Assembly: GCA_015066105.1 (NCBI GenBank) | Contig: SVOY01000018.1 | Location: forward strand, 1-41,285 | Direction: 5' to 3' | Origin: Oscillospiraceae bacterium | GTDB lineage: Bacteria; Bacillota; Clostridia; Oscillospirales; Acutalibacteraceae | DNA length: 41,285 nucleotides | In this document: piece after piece, positions 8,298 to 16,522 of the stretch | Position numbering within the stretch: position 1 is the first letter of the stretch | How the letters are laid out: each line of letters opens with the position of its first letter | Notes under the pieces: generated by a model | The model's input: only the letters and a program-made list of their open reading frames with translations | The model's database searches: none | Told to the model about the DNA's origin: nothing | Made by a program: the position numbers and the translations under genes

Positions 8298-8335
8298 AAC
8301 ACCCGTCAGTGAATGCCGACGGGTGTTGTTTTTTT
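8298..8335 (+). terminator. Terminator of the SCP2/transketolase operon
   Basis: AACACCCGTC and GACGGGTGTT form a perfect 10-bp stem with a ten-base loop, followed by a T-rich tract (GTTTTTTTC). Confidence 0.9.
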
Positions 8336-8428
8336 CTTATGTTAACAAAACGGGCGCAAACTCCACCGAAAAAGGGTGGAATAAAAGCGTAAAATGCTTT
8401 ATACTTTTCAGCGAAAGGATGTGTTTTT

Positions 8429-9049
8429 ATGGACATCGGTAATAAAATTTACGAATTAAGAAAAGCCGAAAATCTTTCGCAGGAGGCCCTGGCAGAAAAA
8501 CTGGGCGTTGCAAGGCAGACTATTTCAAAATGGGAGCTTGGTGAAACAAGCCCTGACCTCAGGCAGGCAAAAAGGCTTGCGGATTTTTTCGGCGTCAGCC
8601 TTAACGGGCTTGCAGGTGATGAGGCGGAAAATAATACGCCTGCAGGCAGTGAAGCAGCAGCTGCCGTTTATGAAACAAGGCCCTGTGTGCAGCCGAAGCC
8701 GAAGAGCAAAAAGAAAGTTGTGATTACTGTTTTGTTATGTATTCTGATATTCGCCTTGACAGCATCACCTGTGTTGATACGCTTGGCGGTCAGAAAGCAC
8801 GAATACAAAAACGGAAGCATCAGATATTCAGCCGTTGAATGTGATTTGCACGGAGAAAAATATCTATATGAGTTCAGATATTACGAAGAAGACGGGCAGA
8901 TAATCGAAGCCGGAGGTGACGGTTATCTTTCTGATATAGTAGGAATTGAAAAGTACGGAAATGCCTATCAGGCGATAAATGTTATAAAGGCTTATGTTGA
9001 AAACAACGGCGGCACAACACAAATAACAGATGCTGAAATAAGCTCATAA
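8429..9049 (+). CDS. XRE-family regulator with one membrane segment
   Basis: 206 residues. Residues 1-60 are a Cro/CI-type helix-turn-helix (KIYELRKAENLSQEALAEKL, then ARQTISKWELGE) of the kind found in many Firmicutes regulators. A linker rich in Ala, Pro and Lys leads to one transmembrane helix (VVITVLLCILIFALTASPVL) and a C-terminal domain of about 100 residues. That domain has no Cys or recognisable enzyme motif and would be outside the cell. The layout suggests a DNA-binding protein that senses something at the membrane (inference). GAAAGGATG gives a good ribosome site. It stands alone and converges with the next gene on a shared terminator. Confidence 0.85.
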   Translation: MDIGNKIYELRKAENLSQEALAEKLGVARQTISKWELGETSPDLRQAKRLADFFGVSLNGLAGDEAENNTPAGSEAAAAVYETRPCVQPKPKSKKKVVITVLLCILIFALTASPVLIRLAVRKHEYKNGSIRYSAVECDLHGEKYLYEFRYYEEDGQIIEAGGDGYLSDIVGIEKYGNAYQAINVIKAYVENNGGTTQITDAEISS

Positions 9050-9071
9050 AAAAGCATAAGCCGCAAAACAA

Positions 9072-9113
9072 AAGAGCAGATGTAATTTGATTCAAGCTAC
9101 ATCTGCTTTTCAA
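9072..9113. terminator. Bidirectional terminator, ACAGATGTA family
   Basis: AGCAGATGTA (9075-9084) pairs perfectly with TACATCTGCT (9098-9107). It is flanked by an A-rich stretch on the left and TTTT on the right, so it can serve both convergent genes. The stem belongs to the family repeated at 12407, 19411 and 23246. Confidence 0.85.
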
Positions 9114-9135
9114 TTTATATAAATTTTGCTTTATT

Positions 9136-9402
9136 TCATCTCACCGCAAGGCTTATCACTATCCCCAGGGCAACGCCGGTGAGCATACTCAGACCGACCT
9201 TAAGCACTTCTGTCAGTCTGCTTTTTTTAACCCTTGTAGCCGGCGGCTGGGTTGCGCCTCTGGCGGCAAGGCCTGCCCGTTCACGAATTTTCCCCTCGCT
9301 AAGGCCCGCGTATTCGGGCTTTACGAAAAACAGTATCCTTTCAAAGCATTCACTGCCCGTATCACGTACCTCAACCACCTGTCTGTTTATACCTTTTATC
9401 AT
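9136..9402 (-). CDS. Small membrane protein, unknown
   Basis: 88 residues from the ATG at 9402, which has GGAGG eight to nine bases before it. Longer in-frame starts to 9504 lack a ribosome site. The first 40 residues (VVEVRDTGSECFERILFFVK) are soluble and the tail ends in one hydrophobic helix (VLKVGLSMLTGVALGIVISL) reaching the C-terminus. This is a tail-anchored layout with the soluble part in the cytoplasm. I recognise no family. It is convergent with the XRE regulator. Confidence 0.6.
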   Translation of the reverse strand: MIKGINRQVVEVRDTGSECFERILFFVKPEYAGLSEGKIRERAGLAARGATQPPATRVKKSRLTEVLKVGLSMLTGVALGIVISLAVR

Positions 9403-9576
9403 AATCTGCCTCCTTGTTTTTTCTATTTTATTCTTGTTTGTTAAGGGGCGATATATACTATGGAAATTTACGGAGCGACGGTTTATTCTGCCGCGGGAAT
9501 ACACGGTGTAAATCTCTTAACTTCATCAATTTTGCAGAACTTTCTTTGATTTTTTTGTACTGTTTGTATAGGGTAC

Positions 9577-9715
9577 TTTTCAACAAATTCCACATTCTTT
9601 TCAACAGAGGAGTGTGGAAAACTATGTGGAAAAAGTGGATAAACCCCTAAAAATCAAGGGTTTCGGGCTTAAATAAGCGTTGAAAACCCTGTTTAATACT
9701 GTTGAAAATTCAACA
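9577..9715. other. Cluster of DnaA-box-like 9-mers
   Basis: Within 139 bp lie TTTTCAACA at 9577 and 9598 (+), TTTTCCACA at 9613-9621 and 9625-9633 (-), TTATCCACT at 9634-9642 (-, directly adjacent), TTTTCAACG at 9678-9686 (-) and TTTTCAACA at 9700-9708 (-), the last inside the palindrome TGTTGAAAATTCAACA. Two sites fit the consensus TTWTNCACA exactly; the others have one or two mismatches. A very AT-rich stretch of about 190 bp follows. The 510-bp gap 9403-9912 holds no gene: only this cluster, the AT-rich stretch and a promoter. It could be an origin-like region, a DnaA-controlled promoter or a titration site. Confidence 0.5.
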
Positions 9716-9829
9716 TCTGATTTTTTTTAGTAATATTGAGCAAAAGTAAAAATATACTGATAAAACAGATATTTTTAATAAATTCTGAACAAAAATCAGA
9801 TAAATCACGAAAAATATGCTTCGTTAGTG

Positions 9830-9858
9830 TTGATTTTTCCGTGTTTTTAGTATAAAAT
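9830..9858 (+). promoter_or_regulatory. Promoter of glgP
   Basis: TTGATT (9830-9835), 17 bp, TAAAAT (9853-9858), placed about 55 bases before the start codon and downstream of the DnaA-box-like cluster. Confidence 0.55.
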
Positions 9859-9912
9859 AACCATACAATATTGAAAATACAACCTTTTTTATGGCAAAAT
9901 TTGGAGGTTTTT

Positions 9913-12318
9913 ATGAATTATTCACTTTCTAAGAAGCAAGCAAAGGAGTTAATCGTCGGAAAGCTTTCGCATTATTTCGGCGTTTCTCCCGAGGAGGCAA
10001 CAAATGAGCAGTACTATAAGTCTGTTTCAATGATTGTCAAGGACCTTATGCATGAGGGCGTGCGCGAATTCAGAAACGACGCTGACAAAACCGACTCAAA
10101 GAAGATTTACTATCTCAGTATGGAATTTCTTATGGGCCGCTCACTTAAAAACAACCTTTACAACCTTAACCTTACGGGCACCTTTGCGGCCGCCCTCAAG
10201 GATATGGGCATAAAGCTCGAAAAGCTTTACGACTGTGAGCCTGATGCAGGTCTCGGTAACGGCGGTCTCGGCAGACTTGCCGCCTGCTACCTTGACGGTC
10301 TTGCAACCCAGGGCTTCTACGGTATGGGCTACAGCATCCTTTACGAGGCAGGCATCTTCAAGCAGAAGCTTGTTGACGGCTGGCAGACAGAGCTTCCCGA
10401 CTTCTGGCTTCCCGGCGGCGAGGTATGGCTTCGTCCCAAGGAAAAGGACACCGTAGAGGTACGCTTCGGCGGCGAGGTTGTTGACAACTGGGATAACCAC
10501 TACCACAGCGTTGAATACAGAAACACACAGACCATCAGAGCAGAGCCCTACGATATGTACGTAAGCGGCAAGGACGGCAGAGGTATCTCCGTGCTCCGTC
10601 TCTGGAAGAGCGTTGCACCCGCCCTTGATATGCGCCTTTTTGACCAGGGTCAGTATATGAAGGCTATGGAGCAGCAGGCAATGGCTGAGGTTATCAGCAA
10701 AATCCTCTACCCCTCAGACAATCATTATGAGGGCAAGAGTCTCCGTCTCAAGCAGCAGTATTTCCTTGTATCGGCTTCTGTTCAGGATATAGTTGCAAGG
10801 CATCTGCGCCACGAGGACTCAATGGAAAGCTTTGCAGAGAAGAACGCAATCCATATCAACGATACGCATCCCACCCTTTCAATCCCCGAGCTTATGCGTA
10901 TTCTTCTTGACGAGTGCGGCTACGGCTGGGACGATGCCTGGAATGTTGTTACCAGAGCCACTGCATATACTAACCACACCGTTATGAAGGAAGCTCTTGA
11001 ATGCTGGCCCGAGGACCTTTTCAGAAGCCTCCTGCCCAGAATTCATCAGATTGTCAGGGAAATCGACAACCGCTACCGTGCACACATCTGGGAGCAGACC
11101 CACGATGCAGGCAAGGTTGAGGCAATGGCAGTTATTTCAAACGGCGTTGTAAGAATGGCTAATCTCTGCGTTGCAACCTGCCACAGCGTAAACGGCGTTT
11201 CAGCCCTTCACTCACAGATTCTCAAGGACACCGTTTTCAACGATTACTACAGACTCACCCCCGATAAGTTCAAAAACGTTACAAACGGCATAGCTCACAG
11301 ACGTTGGCTCTGCCAGGCTAACCCCGAGCTTACTGCTTATATCACAGAGCTTATCGGCGACGGCTTTATCTATAACGGCGACGAGCTTGCAAAGCTCAGA
11401 AAATTCGCCGACGATAAAAAGGTGCTTAAGAAAATCGGCGAAATCAAGTACAACAACAAAAAGGCCTTTGCCGATTACGTAAAGAAAACCATGGGCATTG
11501 AGCTTGACCCCGATTCAATCTTTGACGTACAGGTCAAGCGCCTTCATGAGTACAAGCGTCAGCATCTCAACGCTCTTCAGATTATTGCAAGATATCTTGA
11601 AATCAAAGGCAATCCCGACGGCGACTATGTTCCCCATACCTATATTTTCGGCGCAAAGGCCGCTTCGGGCTACTTCATTGCAAAAAAGATTATCCAGATG
11701 ATTTGCTCACTTGCCGACGTTATCAACAACGACCCCGATATGCGCGGCAGACTCAAGGTTGTTTATCTTGAGGACTACAACGTAACAATGGCAGAAAAGC
11801 TTATGCCCGCCGCAGATATCAGCGAGCAGATTTCACTTGCAGGCACAGAGGCAAGCGGTACGGGTAATATGAAGCTTATGATTAACGGCGCTCTCACCCT
11901 CGGCACCCTCGACGGCGCAAACGTTGAAATCAACGAGGCTGTTACCAACGATAATATGTTCCTGTTCGGTATGACAACACCCGAGGTAAATGAGCTTAAA
12001 AAGAGCGGCTATCAGCCTATCAACTACTTCAACAACAACGCTGAGCTTCGCCGAGTTATCGAATTCATTCAGGCAGGCATCGGCGGCAAGCAGTTCCCCG
12101 AAATCGGCAACACAATCATCCACCACGACCCCTATATGGTGCTTGCTGACTTTGCCGATTACAGAAAGACACAGAAGATGATTGACGAGGTATGGCGTAA
12201 CAGAGAAAAGTGGAACAGAATGTCACTTCTCAACACTGCAGGTGCAGGCCGCTTTGCAACAGACAGAGCAATCCTCGACTACGCAAGAGACATCTGGCAC
12301 ACAGAGCCGGTAAGATAA
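9913..12318 (+). CDS. glgP: Glycogen/maltodextrin phosphorylase
   Basis: This enzyme cleaves terminal alpha-1,4-glucose units with phosphate to give glucose-1-phosphate. The 801-residue length is standard for GT35. Hallmarks are YYLSMEFLMGRSL near the N-terminus, GLGNGGLGRLAACYLD, HINDTHPTLSIPELMR, the VKRLHEYKRQHLN stretch and the PLP-lysine region EASGTGNMKLMINGAL followed by GTLDGANVEI. The start is the ATG at 9913, preceded by TTTGGAGG; an upstream in-frame start lacks a ribosome site. It is monocistronic here, with no glgB/A/C genes nearby, so regulation would come from its own promoter. Substrate choice between glycogen and maltodextrin cannot be told. Confidence 0.96.
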   Translation: MNYSLSKKQAKELIVGKLSHYFGVSPEEATNEQYYKSVSMIVKDLMHEGVREFRNDADKTDSKKIYYLSMEFLMGRSLKNNLYNLNLTGTFAAALKDMGIKLEKLYDCEPDAGLGNGGLGRLAACYLDGLATQGFYGMGYSILYEAGIFKQKLVDGWQTELPDFWLPGGEVWLRPKEKDTVEVRFGGEVVDNWDNHYHSVEYRNTQTIRAEPYDMYVSGKDGRGISVLRLWKSVAPALDMRLFDQGQYMKAMEQQAMAEVISKILYPSDNHYEGKSLRLKQQYFLVSASVQDIVARHLRHEDSMESFAEKNAIHINDTHPTLSIPELMRILLDECGYGWDDAWNVVTRATAYTNHTVMKEALECWPEDLFRSLLPRIHQIVREIDNRYRAHIWEQTHDAGKVEAMAVISNGVVRMANLCVATCHSVNGVSALHSQILKDTVFNDYYRLTPDKFKNVTNGIAHRRWLCQANPELTAYITELIGDGFIYNGDELAKLRKFADDKKVLKKIGEIKYNNKKAFADYVKKTMGIELDPDSIFDVQVKRLHEYKRQHLNALQIIARYLEIKGNPDGDYVPHTYIFGAKAASGYFIAKKIIQMICSLADVINNDPDMRGRLKVVYLEDYNVTMAEKLMPAADISEQISLAGTEASGTGNMKLMINGALTLGTLDGANVEINEAVTNDNMFLFGMTTPEVNELKKSGYQPINYFNNNAELRRVIEFIQAGIGGKQFPEIGNTIIHHDPYMVLADFADYRKTQKMIDEVWRNREKWNRMSLLNTAGAGRFATDRAILDYARDIWHTEPVR

Positions 12319-12406
12319 AGGCCCTGCCGTCGGGTGACCCTGCTTCAGCTCCTTTTCTGTTTAAATTTTGAAAAGGACTGTCTGATCAGACACACAGCAT
12401 AAAACA

Positions 12407-12458
12407 AAACAGATGTATTTCAGGAAGTAAGGGTACTTCGGTGAATACATCTGTTTTT
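12407..12458. terminator. Terminator between glgP and the thiamine operon, ACAGATGTA family
   Basis: ACAGATGTAT pairs with ATACATCTGT, extended by TCA/TGA after one bulged T and closed by the perfect inner stem GAAGTA/TACTTC. T6 follows on the plus strand and an A-rich run precedes it, so it can serve both converging genes. Confidence 0.88.
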
Positions 12459-12484
12459 TAATATCGGTCAAAGCAGGCCCCGGC

Positions 12485-13219
12485 TTATATCCTTTCCCTT
12501 ATAAGCCTCTTGTAGCTGACAAAAGCCTCATCCGTAACGTTGTCAATGCTTCGGGGCTTGGGCAGGTCAATTTTAATCTCGTCGGTGATTCTGCCCGGTA
12601 CACCTGAAAGGATGTAAACCCTGTCTGAAAGCAGGATTGCCTCTTCAATATCGTGGGTGACGAAAATTGTGGAAAGGCCTATTTCCCTGATAATGTCAAG
12701 ATACCAGGAGTGCATGGCATTTTTTGTGATGGTGTCAAGGGCACTGAAGGGCTCGTCAAGCAGAACAACATTGTTGCCCGTAAGGTAGGTGCGCATAAGG
12801 GCGGCACGCTGTCTCATACCGCCGGAAAGCTCTGTGGGGTATTTGTTTTCACAGCCGGAAAGGCCGAAAAGGTCAAAATACTGCGATGCCCTTTTGCGGG
12901 CGTCCTTTTTCTTTTCGCCCTTCATCACAAGGGGAAGAGAAACGTTGTCAATTATGGTGTAGTGGGCAAGCAGCAAATCCTTCTGAAGCATATAGCTGAC
13001 TTTGCCCGTTTGGCCCGTGATGTCCTCGCCGTCAAGAAAAACCTTGCCCTCATCAATGGCATAAAGGCCTGCAACGGCGTTGAAAAATGTGGTTTTACCC
13101 GAGCCGCTTGCACCGATAAGAGAAACAATCTCCCCTTTTTCAAGGCTGATGCTTACCTTTTCAATAACGGGCTCGTTTTCGTAGGTAACGGTAATGTTTT
13201 CTGCACTGAGCTTTGCCAT
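12485..13219 (-). CDS. thiZ: Thiamine-precursor ABC transporter, ATPase
   Basis: 244 residues. It has Walker A GASGSGKTT, a Q-loop in SYMLQKDLLL, the signature ELSGGMRQRAAL, Walker B VVLLDEPFSALD and the H-loop IFVTHD, in the order of SsuB/TauB/ThiZ-type importers. The family energises uptake through a membrane-spanning partner. Here the partner is the permease-binding-protein fusion encoded directly upstream, whose stop touches this ATG. The TPP riboswitch at the head of the operon assigns it to thiamine or its pyrimidine precursor rather than sulfonates or nitrate. Last gene of the operon. Confidence 0.9.
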   Translation of the reverse strand: MAKLSAENITVTYENEPVIEKVSISLEKGEIVSLIGASGSGKTTFFNAVAGLYAIDEGKVFLDGEDITGQTGKVSYMLQKDLLLAHYTIIDNVSLPLVMKGEKKKDARKRASQYFDLFGLSGCENKYPTELSGGMRQRAALMRTYLTGNNVVLLDEPFSALDTITKNAMHSWYLDIIREIGLSTIFVTHDIEEAILLSDRVYILSGVPGRITDEIKIDLPKPRSIDNVTDEAFVSYKRLIRERI

Positions 13220-15037
13220 TTAATCAGCATCCTTTATAAATTCGTTAGTAAAGCCGTGGTTTTCGGGTATCCTTTGAGAAATAAGGCCCTGCTCGTATAC
13301 CCAGGAGTAGTAGCGGTTCCATCTGTCCGGGTCAAAAACGCCCCATCCGTCGGCATCGTCAATGTATTTTTCGCTTATCCATTCCTGGCTTGCGGTAACA
13401 AAGTCAAGGGAGCCGTCGAGTGAGCCCGTGGTGTCGCCCTCAACAAGAATTTCTGCCGCTTCCTCGGGATTTCTTGCCGCAAACTCATAGCCCTTTTTTG
13501 TTGCCCTCATAAAGGCCTTTGCAATTTCGGGGCTTTCCTCAAGGAACTGATTGTTTGCAACAATTACGGGTGTGTAATAGTCAAACACCCCGTCAATATC
13601 CGTAAGGGCAAAGTAATCAAAGTCAAGCTCTGCCTTTTCGCAGGCAACACCTGCCCAGGCATAGTAAATCCATATTGCATCGGTGTCCCCGTTTTTCAGG
13701 GCCTCTGCCTCGTTGGTTACGGCGTTGGGTATGAGCTGAAGCTTTGAGTAGTCCGCGCCGTCCTTTTCCATAATGTATTTTACGGTAGCCTGCTCAATGG
13801 GCCAGTCCCAGGTGCTGTAGCGCATACCCTCAAGGCCCTTGGGTGAGGTTGCACCCTCCCCCTTGCGTGAAATTATGCCCGAGGTGTTGTGCTGTAAAAC
13901 TGCGGCAACGGCCGTGATTTCCGGTGCGTTTTCCGCACTGAAAAGGTCGGCAAGGGTGTCCTGAAAGGATATGCCGAACTGCGCCTTGCCCGAGGCCGTC
14001 ATAAGCTCTGCACCGTTTTCGGGCGGCTGAACGATTGAAATTTTAATGCCCTCTTTTTCGTAGTAGCCCATTTTGTCGGCAACGAAAAAGCCGGTGTGGT
14101 TTGTGTTGGGCGTCCAGTCAAGGCAAAGGGTGATTTCCGTCGGCTCGTCTGTAGCCTTATCCCTGTCAGAAAAAAGGAAAAGGGCAACACCTGCAACAAG
14201 CAGAAGAGCCAACGAAGCGGCGATGATTTTTTTCATATTAACACGTCCTTTTTTACGGGAGCGTGCGTCCTTTTTGTAACGCAGAACGTAAGAGCGCAAC
14301 AGACCTATTACAGCCATAAGCACAAGTGAAAGTGCGGAAATGAGAATAATAACGGCAAACATTTTGTCAAAGGCGTAGGCCTTTTTTACCCTCGTCATAT
14401 AAACACCGAGACCCTCAAAGCCGCCGAGCCATTCGGAAATAACGGCACCTACCACACTGTAGGAGGCGGAGACCTTAAGGCCCGAAAAAAACTGCTCTGC
14501 CGCAGAGGGGAGCTTTACGTGGCGGAAAATCTGAAGCCTGCTGCCGCCCATTGAGCGGATAAGGTTTATCTCGTCTCTGTCGGCACCTCTGAAGCCGTCA
14601 AGCAGAGATACGCAGACGGGGAAAAAGGTTGTGAGCACAACAAGGGTGATTTTCGGCGCCATGGAAAAGCCCATCCACAAAACAAGAAGAGGGGCAACGG
14701 CAATGGTGGGTATGGTCTGACTTATCACAAGCAGAGGATAAAAGGCACTGTAAAGAAAATTGAATCTGTCCATAATAAGGGCAATTACAAAGCCGATTGC
14801 CGTGCCGAGCAGCAGACCGTACAGAGCCTCCTGCACGGTTACAACGGCGTGCTGAAAAAGCACTGCGGTATCGGTGAAAAACACCTTTACCACCTCTGCA
14901 GGTGAGGGAAGCATATATGCGGGCACAATTCCGCCCTCGCTTAAAAAAAGCCAGAGCAGCATAACCGTTATTACGGAGACAACGGGTGCCAGCTTATTTG
15001 TGATGCTTTGAAACCTTTTTGTCAATGGTAAGTACAC
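13220..15037 (-). CDS. Fused permease and substrate-binding protein for thiamine precursor (ThiX-ThiY type)
   Basis: 605 residues in one uninterrupted frame. Residues 1 to about 265 are a six-helix binding-protein-dependent permease (EAA-like loop around DEINLIRSMGGSRLQIFRHV). From about residue 268 a second protein starts: a hydrophobic helix (IIAASLALLLVAGVALFLF), then a NMT1/THI5-like binding domain with LDWTPNTNHTGFFVADKMGY, the hallmark of ThiY proteins that bind hydroxymethylpyrimidine precursors. There is no lipobox Cys, so the helix anchors the receptor to its own permease. The junction carries an in-frame ATG at 14236 with AAGGA nine bases before it, so free ThiY could also be made. 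The GTG start at 15037 overlaps the preceding gene by 44 bases and is uncertain. Confidence 0.88.
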   Translation of the reverse strand: MYLPLTKRFQSITNKLAPVVSVITVMLLWLFLSEGGIVPAYMLPSPAEVVKVFFTDTAVLFQHAVVTVQEALYGLLLGTAIGFVIALIMDRFNFLYSAFYPLLVISQTIPTIAVAPLLVLWMGFSMAPKITLVVLTTFFPVCVSLLDGFRGADRDEINLIRSMGGSRLQIFRHVKLPSAAEQFFSGLKVSASYSVVGAVISEWLGGFEGLGVYMTRVKKAYAFDKMFAVIILISALSLVLMAVIGLLRSYVLRYKKDARSRKKGRVNMKKIIAASLALLLVAGVALFLFSDRDKATDEPTEITLCLDWTPNTNHTGFFVADKMGYYEKEGIKISIVQPPENGAELMTASGKAQFGISFQDTLADLFSAENAPEITAVAAVLQHNTSGIISRKGEGATSPKGLEGMRYSTWDWPIEQATVKYIMEKDGADYSKLQLIPNAVTNEAEALKNGDTDAIWIYYAWAGVACEKAELDFDYFALTDIDGVFDYYTPVIVANNQFLEESPEIAKAFMRATKKGYEFAARNPEEAAEILVEGDTTGSLDGSLDFVTASQEWISEKYIDDADGWGVFDPDRWNRYYSWVYEQGLISQRIPENHGFTNEFIKDAD

Positions 15038-15293
15038 CGCCTTCCGGCCTGAAGCAGATTTTTACATAGGCTGAAACCGATTTGCAGCCTGCGTTGATTG
15101 CAACCTTCTGACAGTTTTTGACAATCTCCATAAGCTCGTCGTAGCTGTCGCCCTCAACAGTTGTTTCAAAGGGACCCACATAATAGCTGTAGCCCGTAGA
15201 GGCAATGTATGCAATTACCTCGTCAACAATTCTTATAAGCTCCTCATCACTGTGCACATCGGGCAAAACCTGAATTGCTACACTTGCGTTCAT
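14994..15293 (-). CDS. Thiamine-binding family protein (YqgV/MTH1187 type)
   Basis: 99 residues, ferredoxin-like fold family PF01910. Its features are the N-terminal strand ASVAIQVLPDV, the YVGPFETTVEGDSYDELMEIV core and a SVSAYVKICFRPE strand. Members bind thiamine in the cytoplasm and are often found with thiXYZ or ykoF-type transport genes. It is the first gene after the TPP riboswitch, consistent with a role in handling the imported vitamin or precursor. AAGGAGCG precedes the ATG. Its 3' end overlaps the permease fusion. Confidence 0.82.
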   Translation of the reverse strand: MNASVAIQVLPDVHSDEELIRIVDEVIAYIASTGYSYYVGPFETTVEGDSYDELMEIVKNCQKVAINAGCKSVSAYVKICFRPEGGVLTIDKKVSKHHK

Positions 15294-15372
15294 AAAAACA
15301 CGCTCCTTATGATATTTTCAACATATCAATATACCTTGGAGATTGTGAGTTCTTTCTTTCGCGCGCAAAAAA

Positions 15373-15403
15373 GAAAAAATCCACCCGATTACAAAAAGGG
15401 TGG
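15373..15403 (-). terminator. Riboswitch expression-platform terminator
   Basis: On the minus strand CCACCC pairs with GGGTGG around an 11-base loop and runs into ATTTTTTC. It lies between the TPP aptamer and the first gene, where a ligand-controlled transcription terminator is expected. Confidence 0.8.
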
Positions 15404-15412
15404 AATAAAGCT

Positions 15413-15490
15413 CATTACTTAGCCTACGTCGGTATTATCCGAATCAGGTTATGGGTATAATCTCAGCCGAAAATTCAGCACCCCCAGTAA
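15413..15490 (-). promoter_or_regulatory. TPP riboswitch (THI element)
   Basis: Read on the minus strand, the conserved aptamer parts appear in order: GGGGGTGCT, GGCTGAGA, ACCC, AACCTGAT and TAATACCGACGTAGG. With TPP bound, transcription should stop at the following terminator; without it the thiamine-uptake operon is made. Confidence 0.97.
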
Positions 15491-15508
15491 TATTCATATG
15501 TCGTCTGT

Positions 15509-15538
15509 ATTATAGCACCGTAAAATAAATTTTGTCAA
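15509..15538 (-). promoter_or_regulatory. Promoter of the thiamine-uptake operon
   Basis: TTGACA (complement of 15533-15538), 18 bp and TATAAT (complement of 15509-15514) lie directly upstream of the riboswitch. Both boxes are perfect. Confidence 0.85.
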
Positions 15539-15547
15539 GGGTATTTT

Positions 15548-16381
15548 TTACGGGCGGAATACCTCGCGGAAAATTGAAAGGTCGCTTATTTCAAGCACCT
15601 TGCTTGCAAGGCGTGAGCAGGTTGTGCCGAGCAGCTTGTTGCCTATGCTCATTGCGTGGGCGTCAAGGCCGAAAACCATATCCCCTCTTTTTTTCCATAT
15701 ACCCTTTTCAATAAGCTCAACCATTTTGTCGCAGTCTGTGCTTACCATATTGAGGGCCTTCATTGTTTTGTCAGAGCTCTTGTCCTGGTTGCGGAAAATG
15801 TCGGTTTTTGTAAAGCCGGGGCAGACGAGGCCCACATAGCAGTTTTTTCTGTGCTCCTCACGAAGGGCATCGGTGAAGCTTTTGAGTGCGCCCTTGCTTG
15901 CCGAATAGATTGATGTGCCTGCAAGTGAGCACAGGGCGGCAGAGGATGCAACATTTACAATGCCGGGTGTTTTTGACTGCAGAATTGTGGGAAGAAGAGC
16001 ATCGATAGCATAAAGTGCGGAGTAAAAGTTAATCTGCATTGTGTGGTTTACATCGTCAAGGGTGATTTTTGAAAAGCGGTTGAATTTTGGGAGAATACCT
16101 GCGTTGTTGATAAGGATATCGGGCTGAATACCGTCCTGCTCAAGCTTAAGTGCAAAGCTTTCCCAATTTTCCTTAACCGAAACGTCAAAGGGGTAGTAGG
16201 TAAAGTAATCGCTTTTGTTGCCGAGCTCCTGCTTGAAGGCCAGAAGCTTTGATTCGGTGCGGGCAACGCCGATAACCTTACAGTTGTGGTCGCGGATAAG
16301 CTTTTCGGCAAGTCCCTTGCCCATACCGCTTGAGGCACCTGTGATAATTACGGTTTTATAGTCATACCAGCATCTGTTCAT
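15548..16381 (-). CDS. Short-chain dehydrogenase/reductase
   Basis: 277 residues, classical SDR. It has the cofactor motif TGASSGMGKG, an Arg in VARTESK that favours NADP(H), NNAG, the active-site Ser in IVNVASSAA, YSASKGAL with the catalytic Tyr and Lys, and CPGFTKTD. The C-terminal 50 residues are longer than minimal SDRs and resemble members acting on lipids or steroids, but the substrate cannot be read. It has its own promoter, and its 3' end lies about 10 bp from the promoter of the thiamine operon. The ATG at 16381 lacks a strong ribosome site (GAGAAT only). It is divergent from the next gene. Confidence 0.88.
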   Translation of the reverse strand: MNRCWYDYKTVIITGASSGMGKGLAEKLIRDHNCKVIGVARTESKLLAFKQELGNKSDYFTYYPFDVSVKENWESFALKLEQDGIQPDILINNAGILPKFNRFSKITLDDVNHTMQINFYSALYAIDALLPTILQSKTPGIVNVASSAALCSLAGTSIYSASKGALKSFTDALREEHRKNCYVGLVCPGFTKTDIFRNQDKSSDKTMKALNMVSTDCDKMVELIEKGIWKKRGDMVFGLDAHAMSIGNKLLGTTCSRLASKVLEISDLSIFREVFRP

Positions 16382-16420
16382 ATTTATTCTCTTTAACTCA
16401 TATTCTTCATATTTGTATAA

Positions 16421-16449
16421 ATTCTAACATACAGTAACACAAATTGCAA
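16421..16449 (-). promoter_or_regulatory. Promoter of the SDR gene
   Basis: TTGCAA (complement of 16444-16449), 17 bp, TAGAAT (complement of 16421-16426), about 40 bases before the start codon. Confidence 0.6.
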
Positions 16450-16522
16450 CGGGCAGTATGAATAATACGCTTTTTTATGCAAATGCTTTATATAAATAAA
16501 TTACGGAAAAAGGTGACAGCTT

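Noticed and set aside
12653..13423. Long plus-strand frame opposite the thiamine transporter genes
   Set aside because: It is antisense to strong motifs (Walker A, LSGG) and has no ribosome site or protein-family features.
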